The notes beneath the pieces are model-generated. The model made no database searches and was not told the origin of the DNA. It was given only the letters and a program-made list of their open reading frames with translations. From the NCBI RefSeq assembly GCF_003160695.1, contig NZ_QGDD01000002.1, positions 62,001 through 126,000 of the forward strand: DNA of 64,000 nt, given 5' to 3'. Positions 17,922 to 27,566 of the stretch are shown here, in pieces. Within the stretch, counting starts at the first letter, position 1. Each line of letters starts with the position of its first letter. Origin of the DNA: Nocardioides silvaticus (GTDB lineage: Bacteria > Actinomycetota > Actinomycetes > Propionibacteriales > Nocardioidaceae). Made by a program: the position numbers and the translations under genes.

Positions 17922-19039
17922 AGGTCCACGCTCGCGCGGATCTCGGTGACGACCGCGGTCAGCGCGGCGCAGAAGTCCTCGACCTCGTCGTCGGTGGAGT
18001 CGCGGCGCAGCGAGACCCGGACGTTGCCGTGGGTGAGGGCGCCCATCGCGGCCAGGACGTGACTCGGCTCCAGCGTCGAGGCGGTGCAGGCCGAGCCGCT
18101 GGCCACGCCGAACCCGTGCCGGTCGAGGGCCGAGACCAGCTCGTCGCCGCTGATGTAGAGGCAGGAGAACGTCACCAGGTGCGGCAGCCGCTCGTCCGGG
18201 TCGCCGACCACCTCGGTGTCGGGGAGCGCGGCCGCGCAGGCCCGGATCCGGTCGACCTGCCGGTGCTGACGGGCGGCGGTCTCCTCGCGCTCGGCCAGCA
18301 CCGCCTGCAGCGCCGCCGCGGCCGCGAGCGCGCCCGGCACCCACGTGGTCCCGAGCTGGTCGAGGCCGTCGTCGCCGGGGAACGGGGTGGTCCACCGCGC
18401 CGAGCGTCGTACGGCAAGGACACCCACGCCGCCCGGGCCGCCCCACTTGTGCGCGGACGCCGCCAGTGCGGACCAGAGCCCGGGCAGGGGGAGCCGGCCC
18501 ACCGACGCGGCAGCGTCGACGAACAGGGGCAGGCCGTCAGGAAGGTCGAGATCGTCGACCGGCTGCCGGGTCCCGACCTCCTGGTTCGCCGACTGGAGCG
18601 CGACGACGGCGACGCCGGGGCGGCGGGCGGCCTCGGCGATCGCCGCCGGGTCGACCCGGCCGGACGCGTCGACGCCGACGGTGACGTGGTCGGGGGAGGG
18701 GGCCCACTGGACCGCCTGGAGCACCGAGGAGTGCTCGACGGCGCTGTGGGCCACCCCTGCGCCGGAGCCTCCGGAGCGGGCACGGAGCAGCCCCAGGAGG
18801 CCGCGGTGGACCGCGTCGGTGCCCGAGGCGGCGAAGCCGATCTCCTCGGCGTGCACACCCAGGCACTCCGCGACGACGGCGCGGGCGTTGTCGAGGAGCA
18901 GGCGCGCGTCGCGCCCGGCGCGATGCAGGCGCCGGGGGTCGCCGAAGCCCCGGTCGAGGGCCGCGAGCAGCGTCTCCCGGGCGGCCGGATGGAGGGGCTC
19001 GGCCGACGCCGTGTCGAGGTAGCCACGGGCGGTGCTCAC
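17918..19039 (-). CDS. Cysteine desulfurase-like aminotransferase class V
   Basis: 373 residues of the PLP-dependent NifS/IscS fold. The PLP lysine is K198 in ASAHKWGGPGG, the cofactor histidine lies in AHSAVEHSSV, and the sulfur-accepting cysteine is C318 in GVASGSACTASTLEPSHVL. Removes sulfur from cysteine as an enzyme persulfide. Pairing by GTGA overlap with a TusA-like carrier suggests dedicated sulfur trafficking rather than Fe-S assembly; no iscU or suf gene is here. GTG start; the divergent region to ctaC is 104 bases. The short first ten residues are typical. Confidence 0.88.
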   Translation of the reverse strand: MSTARGYLDTASAEPLHPAARETLLAALDRGFGDPRRLHRAGRDARLLLDNARAVVAECLGVHAEEIGFAASGTDAVHRGLLGLLRARSGGSGAGVAHSAVEHSSVLQAVQWAPSPDHVTVGVDASGRVDPAAIAEAARRPGVAVVALQSANQEVGTRQPVDDLDLPDGLPLFVDAAASVGRLPLPGLWSALAASAHKWGGPGGVGVLAVRRSARWTTPFPGDDGLDQLGTTWVPGALAAAAALQAVLAEREETAARQHRQVDRIRACAAALPDTEVVGDPDERLPHLVTFSCLYISGDELVSALDRHGFGVASGSACTASTLEPSHVLAAMGALTHGNVRVSLRRDSTDDEVEDFCAALTAVVTEIRASVDL

Positions 19040-19066
19040 GCGGACAATCTAGTCGGCGCCACGTTT

Positions 19067-19082
19067 CAGACCCGGCGGTCTG
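19067..19082. promoter_or_regulatory. Inverted repeat in the cysteine desulfurase-ctaC divergent region
   Basis: Perfect CAGACC-CGGC-GGTCTG repeat, the only clear dyad in the 104-base gap between divergent genes. It could be an operator for either gene. A TAATGT (about 19102) downstream might be the ctaC -10. Confidence 0.4.
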
Positions 19083-19143
19083 CGGGCCGGTCGGGTCCGC
19101 TAATGTTCGACAGAGTTGTGTCCCTCGAGAGGAAGGCCTGTTC

Positions 19144-20037
19144 GTGGGCTGGAGGCACCCCGAGCGCACGGGTGGATCGGCCCGGCGCATGCGTCGCGCA
19201 GCGGCTGTGGCCGGCATCGCCGTACTCGCGCTGGCCCTGACCGGCTGCTCCGACGACACGGAGGCGGGCCGGCTCGGCATGCCCGCTCCGGTGACGGAGC
19301 AGGGCGTGGACAACCTGCACCTGTGGCAGGGCGCCTGGATCGCGGCGCTCGCGACCGGCGTCGTCACCTGGGCGCTCATCCTGGGCGCGGCGTGGTACTT
19401 CCGGCGCCGCAGCGACGACGAGATCCCGGTGCAGACCCGCTACAACCTGCCGGTCGAGATCTTCTACACGGTCTTCCCGATCATCATGGTCATCGTGTTC
19501 TTCTCGCACACGGTGCGGGTGCAGAACACGATGCTCGAGCTGGACCCCGAGCCCGACGTCACGGTCGCCGTGGTCGGCCAGAAGTGGCAGTGGACGTTCA
19601 ACTACCCCGACTCGGTCGACACGCCCGACGGCACGAACGTGTTCGTCAGCGGCACCGGTGAGGACATCCCGAAGCTGGTGCTCCCGGTCGACAGCACCAT
19701 CCAGTTCGACCTGTTCAGCCCCGACGTCATCCACAACTTCGGTGTGCCGTCGTTCGCGATGCGCATGGACGTCGTGCCCGGTCGGGAGAACAAGTTCCAG
19801 GTAACCACGACCGAGACCGGCACGTTCGCGGGCAAGTGCTACGAGCTGTGCGGCGCCTACCACTCGCGGATGCTGTTCGAGGTCCACGTCGTCGAGCAGG
19901 ACGACTACCAGGCCTACCTGGAGGACCTCGCCAGCGATCCCGAGAACGTCAGCGAGGAGCCCGTCACGGGCGGCGCCTACGCCTACACACCTGTCCTCGA
20001 GGACCTGAACGAGGACTACCAGGAGGAGGGCGAGTGA
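19144..20037 (+). CDS. ctaC: Cytochrome c oxidase subunit II
   Basis: A 297-residue lipoprotein-type subunit II of the aa3 oxidase. The signal peptide ends in a lipobox LALTGC with C35; two transmembrane helices follow (about residues 63-85 and 105-125). The periplasmic cupredoxin domain carries the CuA ligands C232, E234, C236, H240 and M243 in [14 protein letters not shown], plus an upstream histidine in DVIHNFG. It takes electrons from QcrC and passes them to heme a. GTG start with GAGGAAGG upstream. First gene of ctaC-ctaD-ctaF, overlapping ctaD by GTGA. Confidence 0.96.
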   Translation: MGWRHPERTGGSARRMRRAAAVAGIAVLALALTGCSDDTEAGRLGMPAPVTEQGVDNLHLWQGAWIAALATGVVTWALILGAAWYFRRRSDDEIPVQTRYNLPVEIFYTVFPIIMVIVFFSHTVRVQNTMLELDPEPDVTVAVVGQKWQWTFNYPDSVDTPDGTNVFVSGTGEDIPKLVLPVDSTIQFDLFSPDVIHNFGVPSFAMRMDVVPGRENKFQVTTTETGTFAGKCYELCGAYHSRMLFEVHVVEQDDYQAYLEDLASDPENVSEEPVTGGAYAYTPVLEDLNEDYQEEGE

Positions 20038-21827
20038 CCGCCACCGCCGCGCGTTCCGCGGATCTCGTCGAGCGCAAGCCGCTCGGCCAGATGCTGGTCA
20101 AGGTCATCACGACCACCGACCACAAGATCATCGGCAACCTGTACTTCACGACCGCCCTGGTGTGGTTCATGGCGGGCGGCATCATGGCGCTCATCATCCG
20201 GTCCGAGCTGGCCTACCCGGGCACCCAGGTCGTCAACGAGGAGCTCTACAACCAGCTGTTCACGATGCACGGCACGATCATGCTGCTGCTGTTCGCGACG
20301 CCGCTGTTCTTCGCCTTCGGCAACGCCATCATGCCGCTGCAGATCGGTGCCCCCGACGTCGCGTTCCCGCGCCTCAACATGTTCAGCTACTGGCTGTACC
20401 TGTTCGGCGGCCTGATCGCGGGCGCCGGCTTCCTGACGCCCGACGGCGCCGCCTCGTTCGGCTGGTTCGCCTACACCCCGCTGTCCGACTCCGTGAACAG
20501 TCCCGGTGTCGGTGGCGACCTGTGGATCATGGGGCTGTGGATGGCCGGTCTCGGCACCATTCTCGGCGCGGTCAACTTCATCACCACGATCATCTGCATG
20601 CGCGCCCCGGGACTGACGATGTTCCGGATGTCGATCTTCACCTGGACGGTGCTGATCACGAGCCTGCTGGTGCTCATCGCGTTCCCGATCCTCGCCGGAG
20701 CGCTGCTCTCCCTCGAGGCCGACCGACAGCTCGGCGCCCACGTCTTCGACCCCGCCCACGGGGGCGCCATCCTGTGGCAGCACCTGTTCTGGTTCTTCGG
20801 GCACCCCGAGGTCTACATCATCGCGCTGCCGTTCTTCGGGATCATCTCCGAGATCCTGCCGGTCTTCAGCCGCAAGCCGATCTTCGGCTACATCGGCCTG
20901 GTCGGCGCCACCATGGGCATCGCGATCCTGTCGGTCGCGGTGTGGGCCCACCACATGTTCGTGACGGGGGCGGTCAACCTACCGTTCTTCTCCGGCATGA
21001 CGTTCCTCATCGCGGTCCCGACCGGCGTCAAGTTCTTCAACTGGATCGGCACCATGTGGGGTGGGTCCGTCCGCATGGACACACCGATGCTCTGGTCGGT
21101 GGGCTTCCTCACGACCTTCCTCTTCGGCGGCCTCACCGGCGTCATCCTCGCCAGCCCGCCGCTGGACTTCCACGTGTCCGACTCCTACTTCGTCGTCGCG
21201 CACTTCCACTACGTCGTGTTCGGGACGGTCGTGTTCGCGATGTTCGCGGGCTTCTACTTCTGGTGGCCGAAGCTCACCGGGAAGATGCTCGACGAGCGGT
21301 TGGGCAAGATCCACTTCTGGCTGCTGTTCCTCGGCTTCCACGTGACGTTCCTCGTCCAGCACTGGCTGGGCGTCGAGGGCATGCCGCGTCGGTACGCCGA
21401 CTACCTGCCGGGTGACGGTTTCGAGGTGCTCAACCAGATCTCCACCGTCGGGTCCTTCGTCCTCGCCTCGTCGATGCTGCCGTTCTTCTACAACGTGTGG
21501 ATCTCCCGCAAGTCGCCGAGCGTCGAGGTCGACGACCCGTGGGGCTGGGGCCGCTCGCTCGAGTGGGCCACCAGCTGCCCGCCGCCGCGCCACAACTTCA
21601 CCTCGCTGCCGCGGATCCGCTCGGAGTCGCCGGCCTTCGACCTCCACCACCCGGAGATCGCGGCGATCGAGCTGCAGGCGAACCCGAAGGAGGCGACCGA
21701 CGACCTCGTGGACGCCCCGGACGCGCAGGGCTACGAGGAGCACATCGCCCAGCAGCAGGCCAAGAAGGACGCGGGCGACCCCGAGAGCCACAGCTACAAG
21801 CACGACGCCACGGAGGACGAGGTCTGA
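20034..21827 (+). CDS. ctaD: Cytochrome c oxidase subunit I
   Basis: A 597-residue catalytic subunit with twelve expected membrane helices that reduces O2 to water and pumps protons. Key residues: the H257-Y261 cross-link pair in [13 protein letters not shown], CuB histidines H306/H307 in WAHHMF, and heme ligands H390 and H392 in HFHYVVFG. The N-terminal [11 protein letters not shown] is typical of actinobacteria. A charged cytoplasmic tail of about 80 residues follows the last helix. It starts at the GTG overlapping the ctaC stop and overlaps ctaF by one base. Confidence 0.97.
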   Translation: MTATAARSADLVERKPLGQMLVKVITTTDHKIIGNLYFTTALVWFMAGGIMALIIRSELAYPGTQVVNEELYNQLFTMHGTIMLLLFATPLFFAFGNAIMPLQIGAPDVAFPRLNMFSYWLYLFGGLIAGAGFLTPDGAASFGWFAYTPLSDSVNSPGVGGDLWIMGLWMAGLGTILGAVNFITTIICMRAPGLTMFRMSIFTWTVLITSLLVLIAFPILAGALLSLEADRQLGAHVFDPAHGGAILWQHLFWFFGHPEVYIIALPFFGIISEILPVFSRKPIFGYIGLVGATMGIAILSVAVWAHHMFVTGAVNLPFFSGMTFLIAVPTGVKFFNWIGTMWGGSVRMDTPMLWSVGFLTTFLFGGLTGVILASPPLDFHVSDSYFVVAHFHYVVFGTVVFAMFAGFYFWWPKLTGKMLDERLGKIHFWLLFLGFHVTFLVQHWLGVEGMPRRYADYLPGDGFEVLNQISTVGSFVLASSMLPFFYNVWISRKSPSVEVDDPWGWGRSLEWATSCPPPRHNFTSLPRIRSESPAFDLHHPEIAAIELQANPKEATDDLVDAPDAQGYEEHIAQQQAKKDAGDPESHSYKHDATEDEV

Positions 21828-22267
21828 TGAAGGTCGAAGCCTGGCTCTTCGGCATCACCACCATCTTCCTGGTGCTGGTGACGCCGGCCTACTGGTTCAT
21901 CACCGACGCTGCCAACGACTGCGCCTCGACCGAGGCCACGAGCTGCGCCGACTGGACCGGCACGTCCGCGCTGGTCATGACCACGCTGCTGGCGGCGATG
22001 GTCACGCTGTACCTGGGGTTCCACGCCAAGCGGATGGACGACCGCCCCGAGGACCGCACCGACGGCGAGATCGCCGAGGGTGCCGGCGAGCTCGGCTTCT
22101 TCCCGCCGTACTCCTGGTGGCCGCTGTGGGCCGGCGCCTGCCTGTCCCTCATCGTGTTCGCCCTGGCGGTGACCCAGTGGTGGATGGTCGTCCTGGGGAT
22201 GGCGCTCGGCGTCCTCGCCCTGAGCGGCTGGATCTTCGAGTACTACCGCGGCGAGCACGCCCACTGA
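21827..22267 (+). CDS. ctaF: Actinobacterial cytochrome c oxidase subunit IV
   Basis: 146 residues with four hydrophobic segments (about residues 5-25, 42-62, 92-112 and 116-136), matching the actinobacterial CtaF family that completes the aa3 oxidase in the bc1-aa3 supercomplex. The conserved GFFPPYSWWPLWAG segment before helix 3 is clear. The start ATG overlaps the ctaD stop (TGATG), so the subunits are produced in step. A cysteine pair in DCASTEATSCADW lies in the extracellular loop and could form a disulfide. Confidence 0.93.
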   Translation: MKVEAWLFGITTIFLVLVTPAYWFITDAANDCASTEATSCADWTGTSALVMTTLLAAMVTLYLGFHAKRMDDRPEDRTDGEIAEGAGELGFFPPYSWWPLWAGACLSLIVFALAVTQWWMVVLGMALGVLALSGWIFEYYRGEHAH

Positions 22268-22442
22268 GCTGGCCTGCGCGAGCCTGTCGTACGTCGGGGG
22301 ACGCGCTGCGCCGCTCAGTGGTTGCCTCCGGCGCGCGTGATCTTTCCAACGCCCGCAATGAGGGTTGGGCGGGGGAGGCCGGGTTAACCTGTGAGGAGCG
22401 GCTTCTCGCTGCCGCGTTCCCCGGAGGAGAGACACCACACGC

Positions 22443-23687
22443 ATGCCTGCACCGCTCGACCGCGCCCGTACCCGCTCCACGACCCACCGCAGCCTCGCAG
22501 CCCTGGCCGTCGGCGCGCTGCTGCTGAGCGGCTGCAGTGCCGCCAAGGACGCGATGTCCGAGGTCGGTGTGGGCGACGGCTCGAGTGACGAGGCCTCCGC
22601 CGACGAGACCACGGCTGCGTCGTTCGCGGAGCCGGTGCTCCAGGCGAGCGTCCGGAAGGGCGCGAAGAACGTCGCCGTCGACAAGGTGGTGTCGGTCAAG
22701 GCCGAGCACGCGACGCTGAAGAAGGTGACGGTCACGTCCCCGGACGGCCCGCTGCCCGGCACCCTGTCCGCGGACAGCAGGAGCTGGATCGCCGACGACC
22801 GCCTGGAGCCGGGCGTCACCTACACGGTGAAGTCGGTCGGCCAGGGCGAGGACGGCACCACCGTGCGGAGCACGTCGAGCTTCACCACCGAGGCGCTGAC
22901 CCTCGACCAACAGACCTACCCCTCCGTCGCGCCGCTCGACGGCGAGACCGTCGGCGTCGGGATGCCGGTCGTCGTCACCTTCGACATCCCGGTCGCCGAC
23001 AAGCGCGCCTTCGAGCGCAACATGCACGTGACCACCACGCCGGAGCAGCCCGGCACCTGGCACTGGGTCAGTGACACCGAGGCGCACTACCGGCCCAAGA
23101 AGTACTGGCAGGCCGGCACCGACATCAGCGTCGACCTCGACGTCAACGGCGTGCACGCCGGCAACGGCATCTACGGCCAGGAGGACCGTCGGCTCGACTT
23201 CACCGTCGGTGACGCCCACGTCTATAAGGTCAACGCCGCGACCCACCAGATGAAGGTCTACTCCAACGGCGAGCTGCTCCGGACCTTCCCGATCACCACC
23301 GGCAAGGAGGGGTTCACCACCCGCTCCGGTGTGAAGGTGATCATGGAGAAGTTCGACTCCAAGCGGATGAACTCCGAGACCGTCGGCATCCCGGCCGGCT
23401 CCGCAGAGGCCTACGACATCAACGACGTCCAGTGGGCGATGCGGCTGACCAACTCCGGCGAGTTCATCCACGCCGCACCGTGGTCGGTCGGCTCGCAGGG
23501 CTACGCCAACGTCTCGCACGGCTGCACCGGCATGAGCACCGACGACGCCTACTGGCTCTACTCGATGACCCGCCGCGGCGACGTGGTCGAGTACACCGGC
23601 ACCGACCGGCCGATGGAGCCCACCAACGGGTACGGCGACTGGAACGTCCCGTGGTCGGAGTACAAGACCGGCTCCGCGCTCTCCTGA
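22443..23687 (+). CDS. L,D-transpeptidase lipoprotein with Ig-like domains
   Basis: 414 residues. Signal peptide with lipobox LLLSGC (cysteine near residue 31), two bacterial Ig-like domains (about residues 60-240), and a YkuD catalytic domain (about 250-380) with the nucleophile C361 in SHGCTGMS and the preceding conserved histidine. This is the layout of mycobacterial LdtMt2-type enzymes, which make 3-3 peptidoglycan cross-links and resist most beta-lactams except carbapenems. GGAGGAG lies about 15 bases before the ATG. Placed between the two arms of the respiratory cluster; terminated by a hairpin. Confidence 0.93.
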   Translation: MPAPLDRARTRSTTHRSLAALAVGALLLSGCSAAKDAMSEVGVGDGSSDEASADETTAASFAEPVLQASVRKGAKNVAVDKVVSVKAEHATLKKVTVTSPDGPLPGTLSADSRSWIADDRLEPGVTYTVKSVGQGEDGTTVRSTSSFTTEALTLDQQTYPSVAPLDGETVGVGMPVVVTFDIPVADKRAFERNMHVTTTPEQPGTWHWVSDTEAHYRPKKYWQAGTDISVDLDVNGVHAGNGIYGQEDRRLDFTVGDAHVYKVNAATHQMKVYSNGELLRTFPITTGKEGFTTRSGVKVIMEKFDSKRMNSETVGIPAGSAEAYDINDVQWAMRLTNSGEFIHAAPWSVGSQGYANVSHGCTGMSTDDAYWLYSMTRRGDVVEYTGTDRPMEPTNGYGDWNVPWSEYKTGSALS

Positions 23688-23717
23688 GCCGCGCGGCTCG
23701 ACCGCACAGCAGCACCA

Positions 23718-23753
23718 AACAGCCCCGCCCCTCGCGAGAGGGACGGGGCTGTT
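23718..23753. terminator. Bidirectional hairpin terminator
   Basis: A 16-bp stem (AACAGCCCCGCCCCTC / GAGGGACGGGGCTGTT, one mismatch) with a GCGA tetraloop. It separates the convergent L,D-transpeptidase and qcrB genes. Confidence 0.85.
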
Positions 23754-23774
23754 GCGTCGTACCGGCGGCCCGGC

Positions 23775-25505
23775 TCAGTGGTCGGAGCTGGGGCCGTGCT
23801 TGTTCGGACCGGCGCTGATCTGGTGCTCGAGCTCGTGCAGCTCGTGCTCCGCGTGGTGCTGCGACTCGTGCAGCTCCTCGGCGGTCGGCTTCTGCACGTT
23901 GTCGGCGAACATGAGCGCCGACAGCTTCCCGCGCACCTTGCCGGCGATCGCGGCCCGACGCCCGCCCGGAGCCGCCACGCCCGAGTCGTCGCTCGTCCCG
24001 TTGGGGGAGTAGACCTCCTCGCGGTCGCGGGCGGTGAGCACGTAGGCCGCCTCCTCGCTGATCGGGAGGTGCTTCTCCGCGTAGCCGCCGTCCGGCGACC
24101 GGACGATCACGCCGGTCTCGTAGCCGTGCAGCAGCTTCGCCTCGTCGTGCCGCTGGAGCGAGATGCACCACCGACGTGTGATGATGAACGCCAGGATCGG
24201 TCCGATGATCACCGCACCTCTGAGGAAGTAGGTGATCTGGTTGATGCTCAGGTGCAGCTTGATCGCGATGATGTCGTTGCCGCCCGCGGCCCAGGAGAGG
24301 CCGTAGAAGGTGATCAGCGCGGCCATGACCGCGGTCCGCGTCGGCGCGTTGCGCGGGCGCTGGAGCAGGTGGTGCTCCCGCTTGTCGCCGGTGATCCACG
24401 ACTCGAGGAACGGCAGTGCGATCAGCACCATCAGCAGCAGCGGCGGCGCGATCAGGATCGGCAGCATGATGTTCCACGACAGCGTGACGCCGAAGATGTG
24501 CGTCTCCCACGGCGGGATGATCCGCAGCAGGCCGTCGGGCCAGCCCATGTACCAGTCGGGCTGCGAACCGGCGGTCACCTTGGACGGGTCGTACGGGCCG
24601 TACTTCCACACCGGGTTGAGCGAGAACAGGCCGCCGAGCAGCGCGGTCATGCCGAAGACGATGAAGAAGAAGCCGCCGGCCTTGGCCATGTAGATGGGCA
24701 TCAGCGGGGGACCGACGACGTTCTCCTCGGTCTTGCCGGGCCCGGGCCACTGCGTGTGCTTGTGGTAGACGACCAGGATCAGGTGGGCCGTGATCAGCGC
24801 CAGCAGGATCCCAGGGATCAGCAGGATGTGGATGGCGTAGAAGCGCGGGATGATCTGGTCCCCCGGGAACTCCCCGCCGAAGAGGAAGAACGACATGTAG
24901 GTGCCGATGACCGGGCTGGCCTTCATGAAGCCGTCCGCGGCCCGGACGCCGGTGCCGGAGAGCAGGTCGTCGGGGAGCGAGTAGCCCGTGAAGCCCTCGA
25001 TGGTGCCCAGGAGCAGCAGCAGGCAGCCGATGATCCAGTTGATCTCGCGCGGCTTGCGGAACGCGCCGGTGAGGTAGACGCGCAGCAGGTGGATCATCAT
25101 CGCGGCGATGAAGATCATCGCGGCCCAGTGGTGCATCTGCCGCATGAGCAGGCCACCGCGGACGTCGAAGGAGATCTCCAGCGTCGACGCCATCGCTCGG
25201 GACATCTCGACGCCCCGAAGCGGGTCGTAGGACCCGTTGTAGGTGACCTCGGCCATGCTCGGGTCGAAGAACAGCGTCAGGAACACGCCGGTCAGCAGCA
25301 GGACCACGAAGCTCCACAGGGCGATCTCGCCCAGCATGAACGACCAGTGGTCCGGGAAGACCTTCCGGAGCGACAGCCCTTTGGTCGCCTTGGCCAGGCC
25401 CAGCCGGTCGTCGGCCCAGGTGGCCACCGCGCCGGCCGTCTTCGCACCCCGCTTGGGGGTGGCCGGCTCGCTGCCGTTGGTCGACGCGACGTCAGAAGTC
25501 TTCAT
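23775..25505 (-). CDS. qcrB: Cytochrome bc1 complex cytochrome b subunit
   Basis: A 576-residue quinol oxidising subunit with heme b ligands in the four-helix bundle (MRQMHHWAAMIFIAAMMIHLLR and the later FYAIHILLIPG) and TGYSLPDDLLSGTG at the Qo side. The C-terminal half includes PPWETHIFG and a long charged cytoplasmic tail, characteristic of actinobacterial QcrB. It is the target of several antitubercular imidazopyridines in the mycobacterial homologue. Last gene of ctaE-qcrC-qcrA-qcrB; it starts two bases after the qcrA stop. Confidence 0.97.
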   Translation of the reverse strand: MKTSDVASTNGSEPATPKRGAKTAGAVATWADDRLGLAKATKGLSLRKVFPDHWSFMLGEIALWSFVVLLLTGVFLTLFFDPSMAEVTYNGSYDPLRGVEMSRAMASTLEISFDVRGGLLMRQMHHWAAMIFIAAMMIHLLRVYLTGAFRKPREINWIIGCLLLLLGTIEGFTGYSLPDDLLSGTGVRAADGFMKASPVIGTYMSFFLFGGEFPGDQIIPRFYAIHILLIPGILLALITAHLILVVYHKHTQWPGPGKTEENVVGPPLMPIYMAKAGGFFFIVFGMTALLGGLFSLNPVWKYGPYDPSKVTAGSQPDWYMGWPDGLLRIIPPWETHIFGVTLSWNIMLPILIAPPLLLMVLIALPFLESWITGDKREHHLLQRPRNAPTRTAVMAALITFYGLSWAAGGNDIIAIKLHLSINQITYFLRGAVIIGPILAFIITRRWCISLQRHDEAKLLHGYETGVIVRSPDGGYAEKHLPISEEAAYVLTARDREEVYSPNGTSDDSGVAAPGGRRAAIAGKVRGKLSALMFADNVQKPTAEELHESQHHAEHELHELEHQISAGPNKHGPSSDH

Positions 25506-25507
25506 GG

Positions 25508-26662
25508 TCAGTCATCCTCCGCGAAGCGGTCGCGCTCGTAGTCACGTTCCCAGTAGCTCGGTCCGACCGGCTCGGTGAAGTCGCTCTGCGCGACCAGGTA
25601 GCCCTGCTCGTCGACCGCGATCGGCAGCTGGGGGAGCGGCCGGCCCGCCGGACCGAACACGACCCGGCCGGAGTCGGCCAAGTCGAAGGTCGACTGGTGG
25701 CAGGGGCAGAGCAGGTGGTGGGTGGTGCGCTCGTTGAGGGAGATCGGGCAGCCGACGTGGGTGCAGATCTTGGAGTACGCCACGATGCCGTTGACGTCCC
25801 AGTCCTCCCGGCCCTTCCCGGGCTTGAGGTCGCGGGGCTCCATGCGGAGCAGGATCAGCGACGCCTTGCTCTTGTGCGTCTGGAGCTCGTGCCCGTGGAC
25901 GTCGGCCGGCTCGACGTAGTAGCGGCCGGGGTTGAACAACACCTCGGGCTGCGCGTTGACCAGGTCGCCGATCTCGAGGTCCGAGGCGAGGATCGGGGTG
26001 CCGATGGCGTCGCGGGCGATCCGCATCAGCGGGACCTCGACCTCGACCTCCTTGCCGTCCTCGATGATCTTGATCTTGCGACCGCCCTGGCCCCAGATCG
26101 TGTGCTCCAGCGCGTCGCCGGGCAGGGTTCCGAGATCGCGCAGCAGCACCACGGCGGGGACGCCGAGGAGGGCGAGGGCGCCCAGGGCGGAGTTGCGGAT
26201 GAGGGGGCGACGGGCGATGCCGGTCTCCTCGAACCCGATCTTGAGGTCGTCGAGCGCGCGGACCCGGTCGACCTCCTCGGAGTACGCCGGGTGCCGCATC
26301 TCCACGATCTCGTGGTCGCCCATGAGCTTGCGGGCCCAGTGGATGATCGCGATGCCGATGAAGAGCATCGACAGGCCGAGCGTGGCGCCGAGGGCGACGG
26401 TGGAGGCCCCGACGCCGCCGAAGGTGTGCCAGTTGCTGCCGATGTCGAGGGTGAAGTAGGCCACCGCGAACAGCACGGTGCAGATCGCGGAGAGGCCGAA
26501 GAAGGCCGCGACCTGGAGCTCGGCGCGCTTCTCCTTCTTCGGGTCGACGTCGGTCGGGCGCGGCAGGTGCTCGGGCATGCCGGGGTTGGCGATCGGCTCG
26601 TCCGGGACGAGCTCACCGTGGTGGCCGCCGTGGGCCGGCTCGATCTCGTGGGAGTCGGTCAC
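25508..26662 (-). CDS. qcrA: Rieske iron-sulfur subunit of the bc1 complex
   Basis: 384 residues with three N-terminal transmembrane helices (about residues 50-70, 86-108 and 158-174), an actinobacterial feature, then the Rieske domain. 2Fe-2S ligands are C300 and H302 in CTHVGCPIS and C319 and H322 in CPCHQSTFD, with C305 and C321 available for the conserved disulfide. It transfers electrons from quinol to QcrC. The GTG at 26662 overlaps the qcrC stop by GTGA, which is why it is preferred to a start 18 codons upstream. Confidence 0.96.
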   Translation of the reverse strand: MTDSHEIEPAHGGHHGELVPDEPIANPGMPEHLPRPTDVDPKKEKRAELQVAAFFGLSAICTVLFAVAYFTLDIGSNWHTFGGVGASTVALGATLGLSMLFIGIAIIHWARKLMGDHEIVEMRHPAYSEEVDRVRALDDLKIGFEETGIARRPLIRNSALGALALLGVPAVVLLRDLGTLPGDALEHTIWGQGGRKIKIIEDGKEVEVEVPLMRIARDAIGTPILASDLEIGDLVNAQPEVLFNPGRYYVEPADVHGHELQTHKSKASLILLRMEPRDLKPGKGREDWDVNGIVAYSKICTHVGCPISLNERTTHHLLCPCHQSTFDLADSGRVVFGPAGRPLPQLPIAVDEQGYLVAQSDFTEPVGPSYWERDYERDRFAEDD

Positions 26663-27534
26663 GCGTCTGCCCCGTCCTTCTTCTTGCTCGTGCGCGTCGT
26701 CTGGGCCGCGATCCACACGGCGAAAGCGACCAGGCCGCCCATGCCGACCAGCCAGGCGATGAGGCCCTCGCTGACCGGGCCCAGGCCGCCGAGCGTGAGC
26801 CCGCCGTAGCTGGGCTGCTCGTTCAGCGTGTCGAGGTAGGCGATGATCGCCTTCTTGTCGTCCGGCGGGATGTTGCCGTCGGAGAAGGTGTCCATCGACT
26901 GCGGGCCGGTGAGCATGGCCTCGTAGATGTGCTTGGGGTCGACCCCGCGGATCTTGGGCGCGAAGCCGCCGCGCGGCATGGCGCCGCCGGAGCCCTCGAA
27001 GTTGTGGCAGGCCGTGCAGTTGGCGAGGAAGATCTGACCGCCGCGGGTGACGTACTCGTCGTACTCCTCGTCGGAGAGGGTGGCGGGGTCGTACATCTCG
27101 GCGTCCGGGATGGCGGGCCCGGTGCCCAGGCTGGCGACGTACGCCGACAGCGCCGCGATCTCGGCGTCGCTGTAGACGACCTCCTTGCGCTGCGCCTGGT
27201 TGCCGGGGGTCGACATCGGCATCCGGCCGGTGCCGACCTGGAAGTCGACGGACGCGGCGCCCACGTCGGTGAGCGCGGGACCGTACTGGTCGCCGCTCTG
27301 GGTGAGCACGCCCTCACCGTTCTGGCCGTGGCAGAACGCGCAGCCCACGAGGAAGAGCTCGCGGCCCTCCTTGACCAGCTCCTCCTGGCTGGCGGCGGAG
27401 TCGGCCTGGGCCGGCGCGAAAGCGGCGTAGAGACCGCCGGTCAGCAGCAGCCCGAGCAGCAGCACGACGAGGCCGGCGATCGGCCCGCGACGGTGCCGGG
27501 AGAGACGGCCGGCGGAGCGGTTCAGGAGGCGCAC
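26659..27534 (-). CDS. qcrC: Diheme cytochrome c subunit of the bc1 complex
   Basis: A 291-residue membrane-anchored cytochrome with two CXXCH sites, CAFCH (C65, C68, H69) and CTACH (C173, C176, H177), an N-terminal signal/anchor helix and a C-terminal transmembrane helix. In actinobacteria it replaces soluble cytochrome c and wires bc1 directly to the CuA site of CtaC. The start at 27534 (GTG after AAGGA) is chosen; a GTG at 27570 overlapping the ctaE stop by GTGA is a real alternative and would add 12 residues. Confidence 0.93.
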   Translation of the reverse strand: MRLLNRSAGRLSRHRRGPIAGLVVLLLGLLLTGGLYAAFAPAQADSAASQEELVKEGRELFLVGCAFCHGQNGEGVLTQSGDQYGPALTDVGAASVDFQVGTGRMPMSTPGNQAQRKEVVYSDAEIAALSAYVASLGTGPAIPDAEMYDPATLSDEEYDEYVTRGGQIFLANCTACHNFEGSGGAMPRGGFAPKIRGVDPKHIYEAMLTGPQSMDTFSDGNIPPDDKKAIIAYLDTLNEQPSYGGLTLGGLGPVSEGLIAWLVGMGGLVAFAVWIAAQTTRTSKKKDGADA

Positions 27535-27566
27535 ATTCAGTCCTTGCTTTTCCGGAGCGGGACGGA

